Origin: Pohlia nutans
Lineage: Eukaryota > Streptophyta > Bryopsida > Bryales > Mniaceae
Reading direction: 5' to 3'
NCBI GenBank assembly: GCA_022496805.1
Contig: CM040085.1
Span: 46,591,811-46,655,810, forward strand
DNA: 64,000 bases
Every line of letters starts with the position of its first letter. Within the stretch, counting starts at the first letter, position 1. Both the position numbers and the translations under genes were made by a program. Below the pieces are notes generated by a model. It was given only the letters and a program-made list of their open reading frames with translations. It searched no databases and had not been told where the DNA came from. Positions 36,745 through 47,911 of this stretch are shown here, in pieces.

Positions 36745-37069
36745 TACTCCCTCCATCCCGCAAGAAATCATGATATCAACCTAAAATTGTCCCAAAATAA
36801 AACCATGATTTCGAACCTCTACTCATTTATCGCGTGCGTTTGACAATTGCTTCATGGTATTGCAGACAATCTGGCACCTTATGTTGATACTGAGTTATTG
36901 TCATGGATTTTGGTCATGTATACACTTTCTACAAGTCAAAATATTCCCTCTGTACTCACTTAATCCATAGATTTATCTCACACTCTTCATACTCCTCTGC
37001 AATTATGGGATTAAGCTTAATCCATCAATTTCAGTGAAACCAACGTATTTTTGCGGGACAAAGGGAGTA
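36745..37069. mobile_element. Stowaway-like MITE, 325 bp
   Basis: TA-CTCCCTCCATCCCGCAA at 36745; the complement of the right end reads TA-CTCCCTTTGTCCCGCAA from 37069. TA target and CTCCCTCC ends are classic for plant Stowaway/mariner elements. Confidence 0.85.
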
Positions 37070-37168
37070 CGTTCTAGGGCATTTTAAAGATAATATGTAA
37101 TATCGGCCCCGACAAGTGCTTGTCTGCTCCAATTGCCAAAAATAAAAAGGCTAGTTCAGCTGTTGTGG

Positions 37169-37463
37169 TTAGAGCATCCGCACTCATGCCTTGGAAGTAT
37201 ATGACACACTCAAAAATTGGATGAAAAATCTTGTGGACCCTCCAAATAACCATTGACCCTCAATCATGGTGTGCTAAACAATGACTCTTCAAATTTAAAT
37301 TTAATTGAATATATCCCACATTCTACTTGTGATTGATCCACTGCCTATTTGATATACACATTTGGTATGTGAGGGTGGGGAACTGTAAGTTTAAAGGCTC
37401 TTCAAATATATATGAATGATTTTAGCGTGTGAGTTTTAGCGTGCAAGGGTGCAGATACTCTTA
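37169..37463. mobile_element. PIF/Harbinger-like MITE, 295 bp, just upstream of the small membrane-protein gene
   Basis: Flanked by TTA (37169-37171, 37461-37463). Ends read GAGCATCCGCACTCATGCC and, complementing the right, GAGTATCTGCACCCTTGC. It ends about 100 bp before the likely start codon at 37562, so it may contribute promoter or leader sequence. Confidence 0.7.
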
Positions 37464-37561
37464 CCCACTTGGCCAAATTTTACGGAAAACGATGATCGCT
37501 CAGCTTGTCGAGGGTTTTAGGGTTTTAGTTTCGCGTTCAGTCGACGCTTGCGTGATTAGGT

Positions 37562-38925
37562 ATGGCTATGGCGAATTCGCATCAGCGTCCCGCTACGGAG
37601 CAAAACTTGGACGACTGCTCTCTCTACGGGTAAGTGCATCTTTCCAGCATGTATGTGGATATCAATTTTGAGCTCTCAGTTGAACATGAGGTTGGGACGT
37701 AATCCGAGTTTACTGGATCTGTCAACGAGAAAGAGCAACTGTGTACGAGAGAGAAAGAGAGAGAGAGGTGCGACGAAGGATCTTGCGGTGGTTTGAAAAG
37801 AGCGACGTAATGGAGCATTAGGGTTTTACATTCAAAGCAGAGATTTGGCGGAGTTTATGACCTAATTTATTTTTTTAAAGTTCTTGCTTGAGCTTTAGGG
37901 TTTTTGTGTTGTTGTCTCCGGATATGTCTGTTGACTTATCTTTCTACATGCATATTTTCGCTTGAAGAGTTGTGGCATTGTCTGTTAGTTTACCTTCCAG
38001 TGCCCCAGTCTACACTGCAAGTAAATGTCTGTATCCGGTATCTTGAGCTCAATGATGATCGGGTTTTTCCCAATATACGCTATTCTGAAAGCCTGACGGC
38101 TTTGTGGACAGTATTTTACTGAGAGCTTGGGACATTGTAATGAAAAGTTGGAATGCGAGTAGTGAACGGCCTTATCACAAACCCTACTTGCGAAGAGCAC
38201 CTCGGTCTTCATATGCGGGGTCTCCAAAGCATTGGACCTGGATGAAGAAACCCTAGGGTTTGCTTCTCCGGGTCCTCTATAGTACAAACAAGGCGAAGCG
38301 TTAGTGTAAACAGAATGTTGGATCTGGGAGCAAAGCATGCTGGAGCGTACATCAGCGAATCTTTTTGTGGCTATATATATCGCCAACTTGCTATTTGAAA
38401 AATGGGCTTGCTGCTATGTTGTTATAAGAAAAATTGGGTAAAAACATAGAGTATATCGCCATAATCTTCCCTTATCATTGGTATCTACAGCCAACAATTC
38501 TATAAAAAGCTATGTGTTTGTAGTAATTTTTTTTTAAATCGCAAAAAAATGCTTTCTATTTTTCAAGTTTCAATTTTCAAATCGCCAATGCTACTCCCTT
38601 GAAAAGATGAAAAAAAAATCACTGTTTCCGCTCCAACATCCTAGTGCACTTGATGATTTTGTTCTTCTCTACTTGTCGCAGGTCATGGATATTTTCCGTC
38701 TTGGGAGCAGCGATCGCCATTCCAGTAGGCATTAAGAAGAAATCTCTGGCACCTCTCGTGTTCTTTGGGACCACAGGTGCCATGCTGGACATCGTGCAAA
38801 GCTTTGCAGATTGCGAAAGGGAACGGATTGACAAAGAACGAGCCGCGGAGCTTCTTGCCAGGAAGGATCCTGATGAACTCCTTGTCGATGTCGCTTCGAC
38901 AATGCATTTCACCGAGAAGCAATGA
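37562..38925 (+). CDS. Small membrane protein of unknown function, two exons
   Basis: Exon 1 37562-37629 and exon 2 38682-38925 join in phase 2 (TAC-GG|G-TCA) to give about 103 residues beginning MAMANSHQRPATEQ. An in-frame TGA at 37553 precedes the start. After an acidic DDCSLYG, residues 25-40 (WIFSVLGAAIAIPVGI) and 45-61 (LAPLVFFGTTGAMLDI) form two glycine-rich hydrophobic segments split by KKKS. A charged tail (ADCERERIDKERAAELLARK) follows. This resembles small organellar or ER membrane hairpin proteins, but I cannot name the family. The longer frame open at 37429 is out of phase with exon 2 and is not the coding frame. The 1052-bp intron holds a dispersed repeat (38361-38610). Confidence 0.7.
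38361..38610 (-). repeat. Dispersed ~250-bp repeat, copy 2, in an intron
   Basis: Reverse-orientation homologue of 2838-3085. It ends about 70 bp before the 3' splice site of the small membrane-protein gene. Confidence 0.65.
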
Positions 38926-39819
38926 TATCTGTCTATTCCTCCTCGTCTTATTATTATCATTGCAGAGAAGACATTTGGATGTTGAATGTCCACTCTCTTG
39001 GAGGCTTGCTGATTGTATATCTTCTTTCATTTCTGCAGCCAAACCTGCTCTTTCTGTTCAGCAGGTGTCTTGTAATATATCTCCCAGAGACCTGCCTTCA
39101 CTTCTTGTGGTGAGGACATCAAGGATTTGATGGAGTTCCAACTCTTTTGTTGAGACTGTTTTTTTACATCAAGCTACATCTGAGCAATCTCTTACTCATG
39201 CTTCTACTGATGCATTGTTTGCAACATCAATCTTTCAAGTTGGCTCACATTAGAAAATTTACTATTTCCGGATGTTTCAGGAAAGTATTTGCATTATGTG
39301 TTTAAAGTTTCAATTTTGCAATATGGAAAACGTACACATAGATACTGAATTGCTTCCAGTACACTCTGAGCTTGTTATTATCACTCTTAAATATCACATT
39401 CCAGTGTCTGCAGAGAATATTTGCTATTGTAAACTCATGTAATTGGACACTTTCCACACGCCAGTCCTGAACTCATGTACATAGGTTACAAAAGGGTGAT
39501 ATAAAAGAGTTTTGAGTGTATTGCTTTCAGTATTGCACATTTCAATTATACTTTTCTGATGATTGCTTCCGTATCACGTCGCAGAAGCGTAGGCACAAAT
39601 AATCTTCCATATCGATTCCATGCATCCAGGAACGTTGGAGGTGCATCTGGAACGTCATGCTTTGAAGTACGTTTCTTTTGCAGCCATCTCCAGATCTTTT
39701 CTAGGACCCTCTCCAGATCTTTTCTAGGACCCTCTCAAGTTTCGGCAAGTGGAAGATTAATTGCATGATGCCCGTGACTCGACTGGTGATGAGACCGACC
39801 GTCACTCCATGCAGTGATC
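38926..39819. other. 3' flank and intergenic; no second gene recognised
   Basis: Probable 3' untranslated region followed by intergenic DNA. A ~26-bp tandem duplication CTCCAGATCTTTTCTAGGAC occurs at about 39686-39737. No coding signal. Confidence 0.45.
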
Positions 39820-40020
39820 TTTTGTCCATTTTTTCCCCATTGGCGATTTGAAAATTGAAACTTGGAAAATAAAAAACATTTTTTGGCGATCTAAAAAAAT
39901 AAAATGCAAGCTTTCTATAGAATTGTTGGCTATACATAACAATGATAAGGGAAGATTATGGCAATATATTCTTTTTTTACCCAACATAGCAAGCCCATTT
40001 TTCAAATAGCAAGTCAGCAA
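39820..40020 (+). repeat. Dispersed ~200-bp repeat, copy 3
   Basis: Same family and orientation as 2838-3085. It ends about 100 bp upstream of the TATA-like site of the ASR gene, so it borders that promoter. Confidence 0.65.
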
Positions 40021-40115
40021 AGAAATTCGCTCACTCCATGAAGTCAGAACTTCATTTGCGAGTCCATTCTCATCTGCAAACCAGGCGTATTGGCGTAACT
40101 AGTGGGATCCAATAT

Positions 40116-40126
40116 CTCTATATAAC
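40116..40126 (+). promoter_or_regulatory. TATA-like box of the ASR gene
   Basis: CTCTATATAAC lies about 115 bp upstream of the start codon at 40240, a plausible core promoter position. No experimental support. Confidence 0.45.
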
Positions 40127-40239
40127 GCTACACTCATTGCATTCTCTTCAGTCACCGAGTACTAACTAGTTCATTTTCCTGCCTGTCGATCCGATTCTTG
40201 GTTATACAACAGTGAGAGTGCATTTTGGAGCATCCGACG

Positions 40240-40769
40240 ATGAATCACAACAACGGCTACGGAGATGACATTGGCCACGGCTACCACAAAAGCTCCTTGA
40301 GAAAGGAAAATGTTAGTTCTGCTTGCACTCAAATCATTGCCAGTATCGTTTGGTGCACTGAATTTCAGTCCAAAAGTCTTGAAGTATTATGCAGCGAGGG
40401 CTTCCTCTGTCGATGTTTGAGTCCATTAATTGCGAGATTATTATTGAGTGTGTGACGATGTCCTGCACCACTAGTCCTTTAATTTGTCCGGTGGACATTC
40501 TCCCATGATGGGTGGGTCAAAGAAGACCGGAGTTCTTATCTATTTATCTGTGCATGATGATGTGTCTGCTGCAGGTTGAGAATCTGGCCAACCGCACCGA
40601 CATCTCCGAAGAGGAGAAGCACAGGCGCAAGAAGAAACTAGAGGAGGAGATTGCCGCGGGGGTTGTGGGTGCGGGCATCTTGGGCTATGCCGGGTACCAT
40701 CATCATGAGAAAGGAGCGATGAAAGAGGCTGTGGGCGAGAAGAAGCATCACCACCTCTTCGGCCTGTAA
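40240..40769 (+). CDS. ASR (abscisic acid, stress, ripening; ABA/WDS domain) protein
   Basis: Exon 1 40240-40311 and exon 2 40575-40769 join in phase 0 and give 88 residues. The second exon carries the ABA/WDS core: EEEKHRRKKKLEEEIAAGVV, then GAGILGYAGYHHHEKGAMKE and a KKHHHLFG tail. The first exon is a His-, Gly- and Tyr-rich leader (MNHNNGYGDDIGHGYHKS). ASR proteins are small hydrophilic zinc-binding proteins that protect or regulate under drought and ABA signalling (family knowledge). Histidine clusters at both ends fit zinc binding. It is shorter than the usual 100-150 residues, with a reduced first half of the domain. A one-intron structure is typical of the family. Confidence 0.82.
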
Positions 40770-41393
40770 ATAGCCCTGTAAATGCCATGGATTGCACCGT
40801 GTGCACAGACTCTATGTGATCGTGATAAACCTTGGCTCATAGTTTGGGACTTGTATGCCAGCGTGACATATTTGTACATGATCTGGACCTTGAGATATAT
40901 GTGATTACGATATTTAGCCATCATGTAGTTTGAGCTTTTGAGGACATAGAGCACTTGGTGTATGCAATTTTCTATGCAGTTACAATGTGGAAGTTTGGAA
41001 ATTTATGGCAAGGCAAGCAGCGGCTTCCTTTTTCACCTTCACTTCAAGTTGATTATTTTGTATCCCACAACCTTATTTTGCATGACAAGGGTTTTGTCCA
41101 ATCATCCCTGCTGAAATGAATGGTAGTTGGTGAAAATGTCTAAAGCCATTCTAGTGAATGTGAGGCTGCCACCACGTTTTGAATATGTTCACTTCCACCA
41201 TTTCTTTGGTTGCACTTGCAGCACCGGGTTCACTGAGAAGTCTAATAACTGAAATATCGTAAATCTTTATATTTGTCAGAATGGCAGAATTTCAAGAAAT
41301 TGGCACTTTTCCAGACGCTCATTTGGCACTTCAAATCAATAGCTTTACTAGTTTTAGAACTCCATGCGCGGAGTTTATAATTTTGGTGTTTTG
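40770..41393. other. 3' flank of the ASR gene; nothing else recognised
   Basis: AT-rich sequence with no coding signal, running up to the retroposon at 41394-41560. Confidence 0.4.
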
Positions 41394-41560
41394 AAACAAG
41401 CTATGTTGTTCGTCGTTTTGATTTAGATTCTGAAAAAAGGAAAAAAAAATTGCTCTCGCCGGGGTCTTGGCCCTTGGTTCACTGTGATGTTTTGTTTTCT
41501 CAAAGGAATAAAATGTCCTGTTGTTTCTAAAAAAAAAAAAAAAAAAACAAGCTATGTTGT
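41394..41560 (+). mobile_element. Poly(A)-tailed retroposon with 16-bp target duplication
   Basis: AAACAAGCTATGTTGT occurs at 41394-41409 and 41545-41560. The ~135-bp insert carries GGAATAAAATG about 20 bp before a 19-A tail (41529-41547). Target duplication, poly(A) and an AATAAA signal show LINE-type reverse transcription of a polyadenylated RNA. The parent gene is not in the window. It may be a 5'-truncated processed copy or a SINE. Confidence 0.8.
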
Positions 41561-42151
41561 ACACATGACCCATAGATACGCCAGACATTATCTATGTCAA
41601 TGCATACTTAAAATACCCTCACAAATTCTAAATTCATGTGAACATTTGTTCGTAGCTTCGCCATAGGATACCCGAATTCCACTATTGATTCAGTTTCCAC
41701 AAAAGCCAAACCCGAATATTTGAATGCAACACTATTGATAATGGTCACCCGATTCCCCTCAAAAACGGCAATCTTGAAAGTACATCAAATAAAATTATAC
41801 GTCCTTCAGGAGTTAAGGTGTATCATCCTCTGATTAGTGTCTAGCATGAAAATGATACATAGTTCCTAGAGAATTTTAATTTTTACAGCGAGAGCTTTTG
41901 TGACCTAATTCCACCCATCAGAATGGTTGCTCGAAGCTTTCTGAATTCATGTGAACGTTCGCTTCTCAGCTTCTTACGTCACGAATTACTCCTGTTCCTA
42001 CAAAAGCCAAACCCTAATTCCTGATTCACAAGAATCTCCACCACTGTTGATAGCAGTGGCTACCGTACGAGACATAGGATTGATTCCCCACAAATACCAG
42101 CAAAATCATACAAATTCAAGAGCTATTGATAGAAATCATCCAACCACTGAA

Positions 42152-42458
42152 GGCCCGTTCACATACACCATTTCTGCTGCACGCATGCGTGCGTCAGATA
42201 ATTTTGAAGGAATATGAGGTGAATAGAAAAATCTAAAATAGGCAAGAGAAGAATTACACTACCGCATGACAGAAAGCAACGCAACGCAAAAAACGAACGT
42301 GACTATACTTGCGGTAGTGTATTGCAGTTGCACAGTGCTCAACAATAGTTGCAGCAGGAAAAGACAAAGTCTTGAATATTTTTTTGTTTCTTCATTTTAC
42401 CTCCCATCCTTTCAGGAACGCAAACGCAACAGTGGCACTTGGCTGGTGTGAATGGGCC
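42152..42458. mobile_element. Inverted-repeat element, 307 bp, GGCCC ends
   Basis: Left end GGCCCGTTCACATACACC; the complement of the right end reads GGCCCATTCACACCAGCC. Related ends (GGCCACTTCACA) bound 50554-50910. No transposase. Confidence 0.6.
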
Positions 42459-43120
42459 ATGAATGCTTGCAAATTCTCCAGCTCGAAGCGAGTCCACGTT
42501 GAGTGCTTTGCTCCAATTCTTTCGCCCTGAACGAGTATTGTGAGGGGTATCATCTCCCTGCAATCTCCTCTCTCTATGTCATTGAACCATCCACTGCAGC
42601 ACAACATAACATTCAGTAGCATGCACTGTCTCTGCCTTGGCTCTACAGTAGATGGTGTGGAATATTCCACACCCAACAGTACTTCATCAGTAGCTAAGTG
42701 GACAGGTAGAGGCTCAAGGTGATGAGCAAAGTGCATGAAGAAAAGGCAATGGGCATGAAGGCTATTGAATGCTATAAAATGCCTGGGTCAGCAAAACAAA
42801 TTTTGGTGCATAGTCCTGGTAATGATGTTCTTAGGAACAATTTCTTGACTTTTTTATTTTTTGAATGTAACATCTAATTTTAACCAATCAAATCAAATTT
42901 CAAATGCTAAAAATAAAATCTATAATTTTGGTGAATATTCAATGGTAAATGCTTCTAAATTCATTAAATGAGTATATAAGACAATTTTTGAAAGTTTAAT
43001 CATGCAGATAATTACTAAACATCAACTCATGCTTCTCACTTGTCTCTTTTGAACCAAACTTCATTAAAGTTGTAGAAGTAACATTTTATAACACATTTAA
43101 ATTTTGCCCTTATCTCCTCA
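42459..43120. other. No gene recognised
   Basis: AT-rich sequence with no coding signal. Confidence 0.4.
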
Positions 43121-43136
43121 GATATTTAGGGGTTAA
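43121..43136. mobile_element. Solitary right end of a TTAA element
   Basis: GATATTTAGGGG-TTAA is in right-end orientation. No convincing left end was found upstream within 400 bp. Confidence 0.4.
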
Positions 43137-43441
43137 TCATAATGTTATTCATACAATGTTAAAAAATACATGCTAAGAGAATCTAGAATCCTTTTTCATT
43201 TATCAACAAAAACTAAGATAATTTAATAAATATCAAGAATTATGCTCATCAAATGCTTATAGATGTGGTCACCTTGAAGTATTCTGCAGGGATTTTAAAA
43301 AAGTGATTTACATCATTGGAGATGCTCGAAGGTAAATCACCCTATTAATACCATGTAACTATTTGTGTCACTTTATAGACATTATATGTACCACTGTTTG
43401 AAATTTTAAAATTTTAATTTTATATATGTACAGTACATTGC

Positions 43442-43530
43442 TACTTTCTTTGTCCCAAAAAGAAACCCGGATAAGTGTTCTTCAATACAAGCAAAAATAG
43501 GATTTTATTTTGGTACAAAAGGAGTAGTAC
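43442..43530. mobile_element. Degenerate Stowaway-like MITE, ~88 bp
   Basis: TA-CTTTCTTTGTCCCAAAA on the left pairs loosely with TTTTGGTACAAAAGGAG-TA on the right. Confidence 0.5.
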
Positions 43531-43789
43531 ATAGTGGCACAAAATAGGGTGGTTCACTAATGCAATCACTCACTACTTCATGTCCAAATATTTTATTTTA
43601 AATATTTTTACATAGTACAAATTGGTGAAATGATGAAGCTGTTTACATCCACGATTTAGATAGAATATGAATGAAATGTGATATATTCATCCAAAATGTA
43701 ACAATATCACCCTTGCATTACATCCTTTTTTTAACAAGTATGGCATTATTTTTGGTTACATTTCAATAGTCTATTCTTGAATAATATCG

Positions 43790-43990
43790 TACTCAGACAT
43801 TAGGGTCAACAATTAATGCCGAGTATTTATTTATATTGCCGAAATGATACGAATATTCTCCAAAATTCCATAAATATTCTATAAAATTCTCTTTTCACCA
43901 TAGAAAATAGATCTTTTTTGAAAAATAATTTCCTAAAAATTTGGGCTTCTCTTTTTATAATAATTTTTTTGCTGTTTTGTACGGGTACGG
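43790..43990 (-). repeat. Dispersed repeat paired with 35776-35960
   Basis: Inverted, diverged homologue of 35776-35960. It lies about 270 bp upstream of the bL31c start codon, bordering its promoter. Confidence 0.6.
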
Positions 43991-44257
43991 TATAGCAATT
44001 TTGCCATAAATCTTAAAAAAAAAAGAATACGCTGTTCATGCCACTCATGGGGAACGGGAACCAGAATAGAACGGGAACGGGAACAAGGAACACACTAGGG
44101 AACGTTACCCAGAAGCCCTTCTCCTCCGCTACACACTGCTGGCCCCCTCGTCCATCATCTCCTGGTGCTCATCCTGCTGCACATTTTGCAACACCAGATT
44201 CACGACATCGCTGGAGCCACAACCGATTGCAACTCCAATTCCTTCAGCTCGGTGGCA

Positions 44258-44824
44258 ATGGCGCTCTCCGTCACCTCCCTGGCTACTTGCCCCTCCACTT
44301 TCCTCTCGGGCGCCACCTCTCTTCAGGTAACTCATTCACCACTTGCCATTCAATTCATTCCTCCTCGTCGCAAATCCATTCCTGCCACACAAGCTCCAAC
44401 CTCATAGTCCTAATGCATAACTAATTGCTTGGTTTGTACTGAAACGAATTCCGGTAATGCCATTGTTAGGGTTTAATGAGGTGGGGTTTTGTTGAAGGTG
44501 AACCGGGGTGAGTCGAAGGTGACATGCAAGAAGGCTGACATTCATCCCAAGTTCTTCGACGACGCGAAGGTGTACTGCAACGGAGAGCTCGTGATGACCA
44601 CCGGTGGCACGCAGAATGAGTACGTGGTGGATGTGTGGTCGGGCAACCACCCGTTCTACCAAGGCAACAAGAATGCGCTGCTTCTCGATGCGGACAGAGT
44701 GGAGAAATTCAGGCAACGGTATGGAGGCTTTACGACTATCCAGGAAATCCCCTCGGGATTGACAGGTGAAATTGTGTTCGAGAAGAAGAAGAAGGGAGGT
44801 CTCAAGGGGAAGGGAAAGAAGTAG
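44258..44824 (+). CDS. RPL31: Chloroplast 50S ribosomal protein bL31 (L31)
   Basis: Exon 1 44258-44326 encodes a plastid transit peptide (MALSVTSLATCPSTFLSGAT). Exon 2 44498-44824 encodes the ribosomal domain. They join in phase 0, giving 131 residues. The bL31 signature is clear: KKADIHPKFFDDAKVYCNGE, then TTGGTQNEYVVDVWSGNHPF and FRQRYGG. Only one of the zinc-type cysteines of bacterial C+ L31 is retained (VYCNGE), as in plant plastid proteins. The C-terminus is a lysine/glycine tail (KKKKGGLKGKGKK). The protein sits at the central protuberance of the plastid ribosome (family knowledge). An overlapping frame starting at 44038 is a shadow. Confidence 0.93.
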
Positions 44825-45241
44825 ATCATGTCGTCTTTGCAAATTCTTTTTAGGTTTGAAATTTCTGCTCTGTAGCAAACCACTTAGTAGATGTATCATG
44901 AATATGGCTTAGTCTCGGGCAACCTGTCTTCTTGGTTAGTGTGCAGGATAGTAGTGAGCACCATGCATTTTGAGTAAAGGCTGAGTTTTATGTGATTTCG
45001 TGTGTCATTTGTGTGGAGCTTTGAGTTTTGTTTGCTGGAGTGAAAGTACTATATCTTTCTACAGGTATTATCTCCGAAATTTCTCTTTACAGGTACAGTC
45101 AGTCGGTCCTTAGAAACAGTGTGAAGAAGAAACAGTACAGTGTTAGATCCATACAGTGGAATTAAGATGAAACTATGTCAGATTTTAGGGCAAATGCCTA
45201 ACACCTTTACTGGCCCTTGACTGGACTGGTTATCTAGTACA

Positions 45242-45525
45242 TAAAACCTAAAGGAGCATGAAGCCTGGCCCAAATTGGTCCTTATGTTCTTTTTAATAAT
45301 AATAATATTATTATTATCATTATTATTATTACCAGCAGTTTTGAGTAGGTCCTGTGTAGATTTTTCTGGTTCACATTTATTTGTTTCTTGATCAACACAT
45401 GCAATGTTTTTCACTAATTCCGGTGATATAAAATTTGGTCTCATGTGAAATATATTTTTCACAATACAATCAATTGAATTTGTCATTTTATAACCATGAA
45501 TCCTTGGTTCTTTAGGGAATAACCG
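45242..45525. mobile_element. Degenerate TTAA element, subfamily 2
   Basis: The left end TAAA-ACCTAAAGGAGCATGAAG and right end GGTTCTTTAGGG-AATAA are mutated forms of the terminal repeat. The interior matches 20680-20883 (CAGTTTTGAGTAGGTCCTG, GATATAAAATTTGGTC). A (TAA/ATT)n tract (about 45295-45330) has expanded inside. Confidence 0.6.
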
Positions 45526-45770
45526 GTTTTTCAAGATTCAATTGTGGATATGGTGATTTTGAATCTTGTAGCACACTTATTATGGATTGTGAATTGATTT
45601 TTAATCCAATTACAAAGTGACAAGGAGATGGTATTGACCGGTTATGAATTCTTCATTGGAATTTGATCTTAGGGTTTGGTAGGTAAATGAAGAGAGGGGG
45701 AGAGCTGATACAAGTGTTGTGTACTTATCGTAAGTAGTGGCCATTTCGTGGATAAACTCTATCAATATTG

Positions 45771-46012
45771 TTAACCCTTAAAGGACAATGCAAGCCCCAC
45801 GGGCTTGATAATATTTTGGGAGAATCTTGCTTATAACTTCTACTCTGTTGCACCAAATGGGGTTTTTTAAATGTCAAACCCGGCACTTTTGAGGGATCTA
45901 TACTTCTTTAGAATAGAACCAAAGTAAATTAAAAAGAGAATCATGCTTAAAATGGAGTTTAAAAGAGATTTTGGGTGTGGAATCCGGAAAGCATATGTCC
46001 TTTAAGGGTTAA
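45771..46012. mobile_element. TTAA element (piggyBac-like MITE), subfamily 4, 242 bp
   Basis: TTAA-CCCTTAAAGGACAATGC at 45771; the complement of the right end reads TTAA-CCCTTAAAGGACATATGC from 46012. The palindrome CAAGCCCCACGGGCTTG lies next to the left end. Confidence 0.9.
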
Positions 46013-46999
46013 TTTGTGATTGCTCCAAAGGGTGTCGCACCAAATTGGGTGTTGCACTTCAACCAAGGTTTCAAAGATTAAGGTGGATGATCCAATAACC
46101 GACGTGTGTTATAAACCAACAATATCTCCAACAAGTGTTCATTGAAAGCTTTGAATTCTATACTAGTACTAGATTTGCATGAAAAATTTAAAGTGTTGGT
46201 TTATGGGACATTCACCATAAGTCTTGAATGTAGGAGCTTTGTTTAACAATGTTGAATAGGTTCGATCCAAATTATTTGGTGAACTTTGAAAGTTCTCGCA
46301 TCTACAAATGGTTTAAATTTCTTCATCCTAAATTCTTTGTCTTGCTCTTGTTCTTAACCTCAAATATTAGAAATGCCTCACCAAATTCATGTTCAAATTG
46401 ATGTTCATGGTGAAACTACAAATTAGGGTTAAATAAGGATTTTATTTAGTAGGGCATTCCACTATTGCAATGATCATGTAAATTTGGTTGATCACTAATT
46501 TATTTTGGTTATCAAACTATTTTGCCTTTTGATTGTTTGCACATGGAAATATCCTAATGTTAATTGAAGCAAGACTCATCAACATCTTTCACTAGTCTTG
46601 CATATTCTTACATGAATTCATTGAAATTTAATTCTAAAGGAGACTTATTTGTAATAACAAAGTACTTTGTAGATATCTAGTTTCAGATACAAAATAATAT
46701 AGTGAACAAAAACTTATAGACATTTTGCCATTTGATTAATTCATTCTTTGATTCGTTTTTTTTAACATTGTTTTTTTGCACGTCTCTTTAACAATAGTCA
46801 GAAGAACTTGCAAACGACGATATGTGTTTATGTGAAGTTATAAAAATGATGATTGAGCAACCAAAGGAAATAAAAGTGATGTTGTGAAATTGATAGGAGT
46901 AATATCATAAACAAATTCACCAATTGATTTGGGAACAAGTTCATCAATTGATCTGAAATGTTTGGATAGGCAACTACTCCCAAATAGAAACTTATTGTA
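46013..46999. other. No gene recognised
   Basis: About 1 kb of AT-rich DNA with no coding or repeat structure that I can support. Confidence 0.4.
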
Positions 47000-47030
47000 T
47001 TAACTCCTAAATGCTCGAGGGGGATCCTCC
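47000..47030. mobile_element. Solitary left end of a TTAA element
   Basis: TTAA-CTCCTAAATGCTCGAGG is in left-end orientation. No matching right end is found before the next element at 47322, which may have replaced it. Confidence 0.45.
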
Positions 47031-47321
47031 ACCCAAAACTGCCTCATTTTGAACACTTTCGTTGATAATCTCTGAATGCTTTTCAAAACCTTTTTTTCAC
47101 ATTCCAACCTTAGGATCTTGTACTCCCAGACCTTATAAACCATCCCTCAAAATTTCAAAGCATTTGACCGTACAAATGCCATGATAATAGCAAATGAAGT
47201 TGAGATTTTGAAAATTCAGGCCTTGAAAAATCCGCGCAACCTTGCTTTGATGGGCTCTCAAACCCCCAAAAAAAAAAGTTGAAATGATGTGCCATTCTTT
47301 ACCATCTTCAAGATGAGGTAG

Positions 47322-47911
47322 TTAACCCCTAAAAGACTATGAAGCCACCACGCGGCTTCTGGAATTAGGAAGTGAGGAAATTCAAGTTGTTGGGCCGTGA
47401 ATTGTAAAGTGAGCAACAAAGAGACCTTGGTTCTTTTTGAGAGCTGAATCCGTGGGTACTTTTTGATCAGAATTTCATGAAGTGTGTGATTTTTGGTGAT
47501 TTTTTTGAGTTGCAAGGAGGCTATTTGGGAGTCACTTGAGACCCTCATATCTTCCTCCTCACACCTCCAAATTATGTGAAATGTTTTTCACATGTTCAAA
47601 ATGATGATCTCTATGCATGGTAGAAATTTCGGAATTTTTGGAGCACTTTTGATAAATCCGATTTCAGCATATGTACAAAAAACCCCAAACGAGTTCCATC
47701 AATCTTTTTAACGGTAGCATTGTCTCAAAAATTGTGCGATTTTCTTGATCTTTTCTTATACAAAAGCTATGTAAGTTTTCTTTAATTTCAACGGTGCCGA
47801 TCGTCAAAATAACCCCCACACCAATGAGGAATTGAGCTAGTTATAAGAGCTAGTCAAGAAAATTAGAGCTAAACTAAAAACCCCCACCCCCCTGGGTCCT
47901 TTAGGAGTAAA
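47322..47911. mobile_element. TTAA element (piggyBac-like MITE), 590 bp, abutting the next element
   Basis: TTAA-CCCCTAAAAGACTATG at 47322. The right end is GGTCCTTTAGGAG-TAAA ending at 47911, where the target repeat has mutated to TAAA and is shared with the element that follows. A palindrome AAGCCACCACGCGGCTT lies near the left end. Confidence 0.72.

Noticed and set aside
37429..37671. 80-codon frame over the first exon of the small membrane-protein gene
   Set aside because: It ends at the donor in phase 0, but the exon 2 coding frame needs phase 2. The shorter frame from 37562 fits.
44038..44424. 128-codon frame overlapping the bL31c first exon
   Set aside because: Different frame, low-complexity product, runs through the splice donor. 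It is a shadow of the transit-peptide exon.
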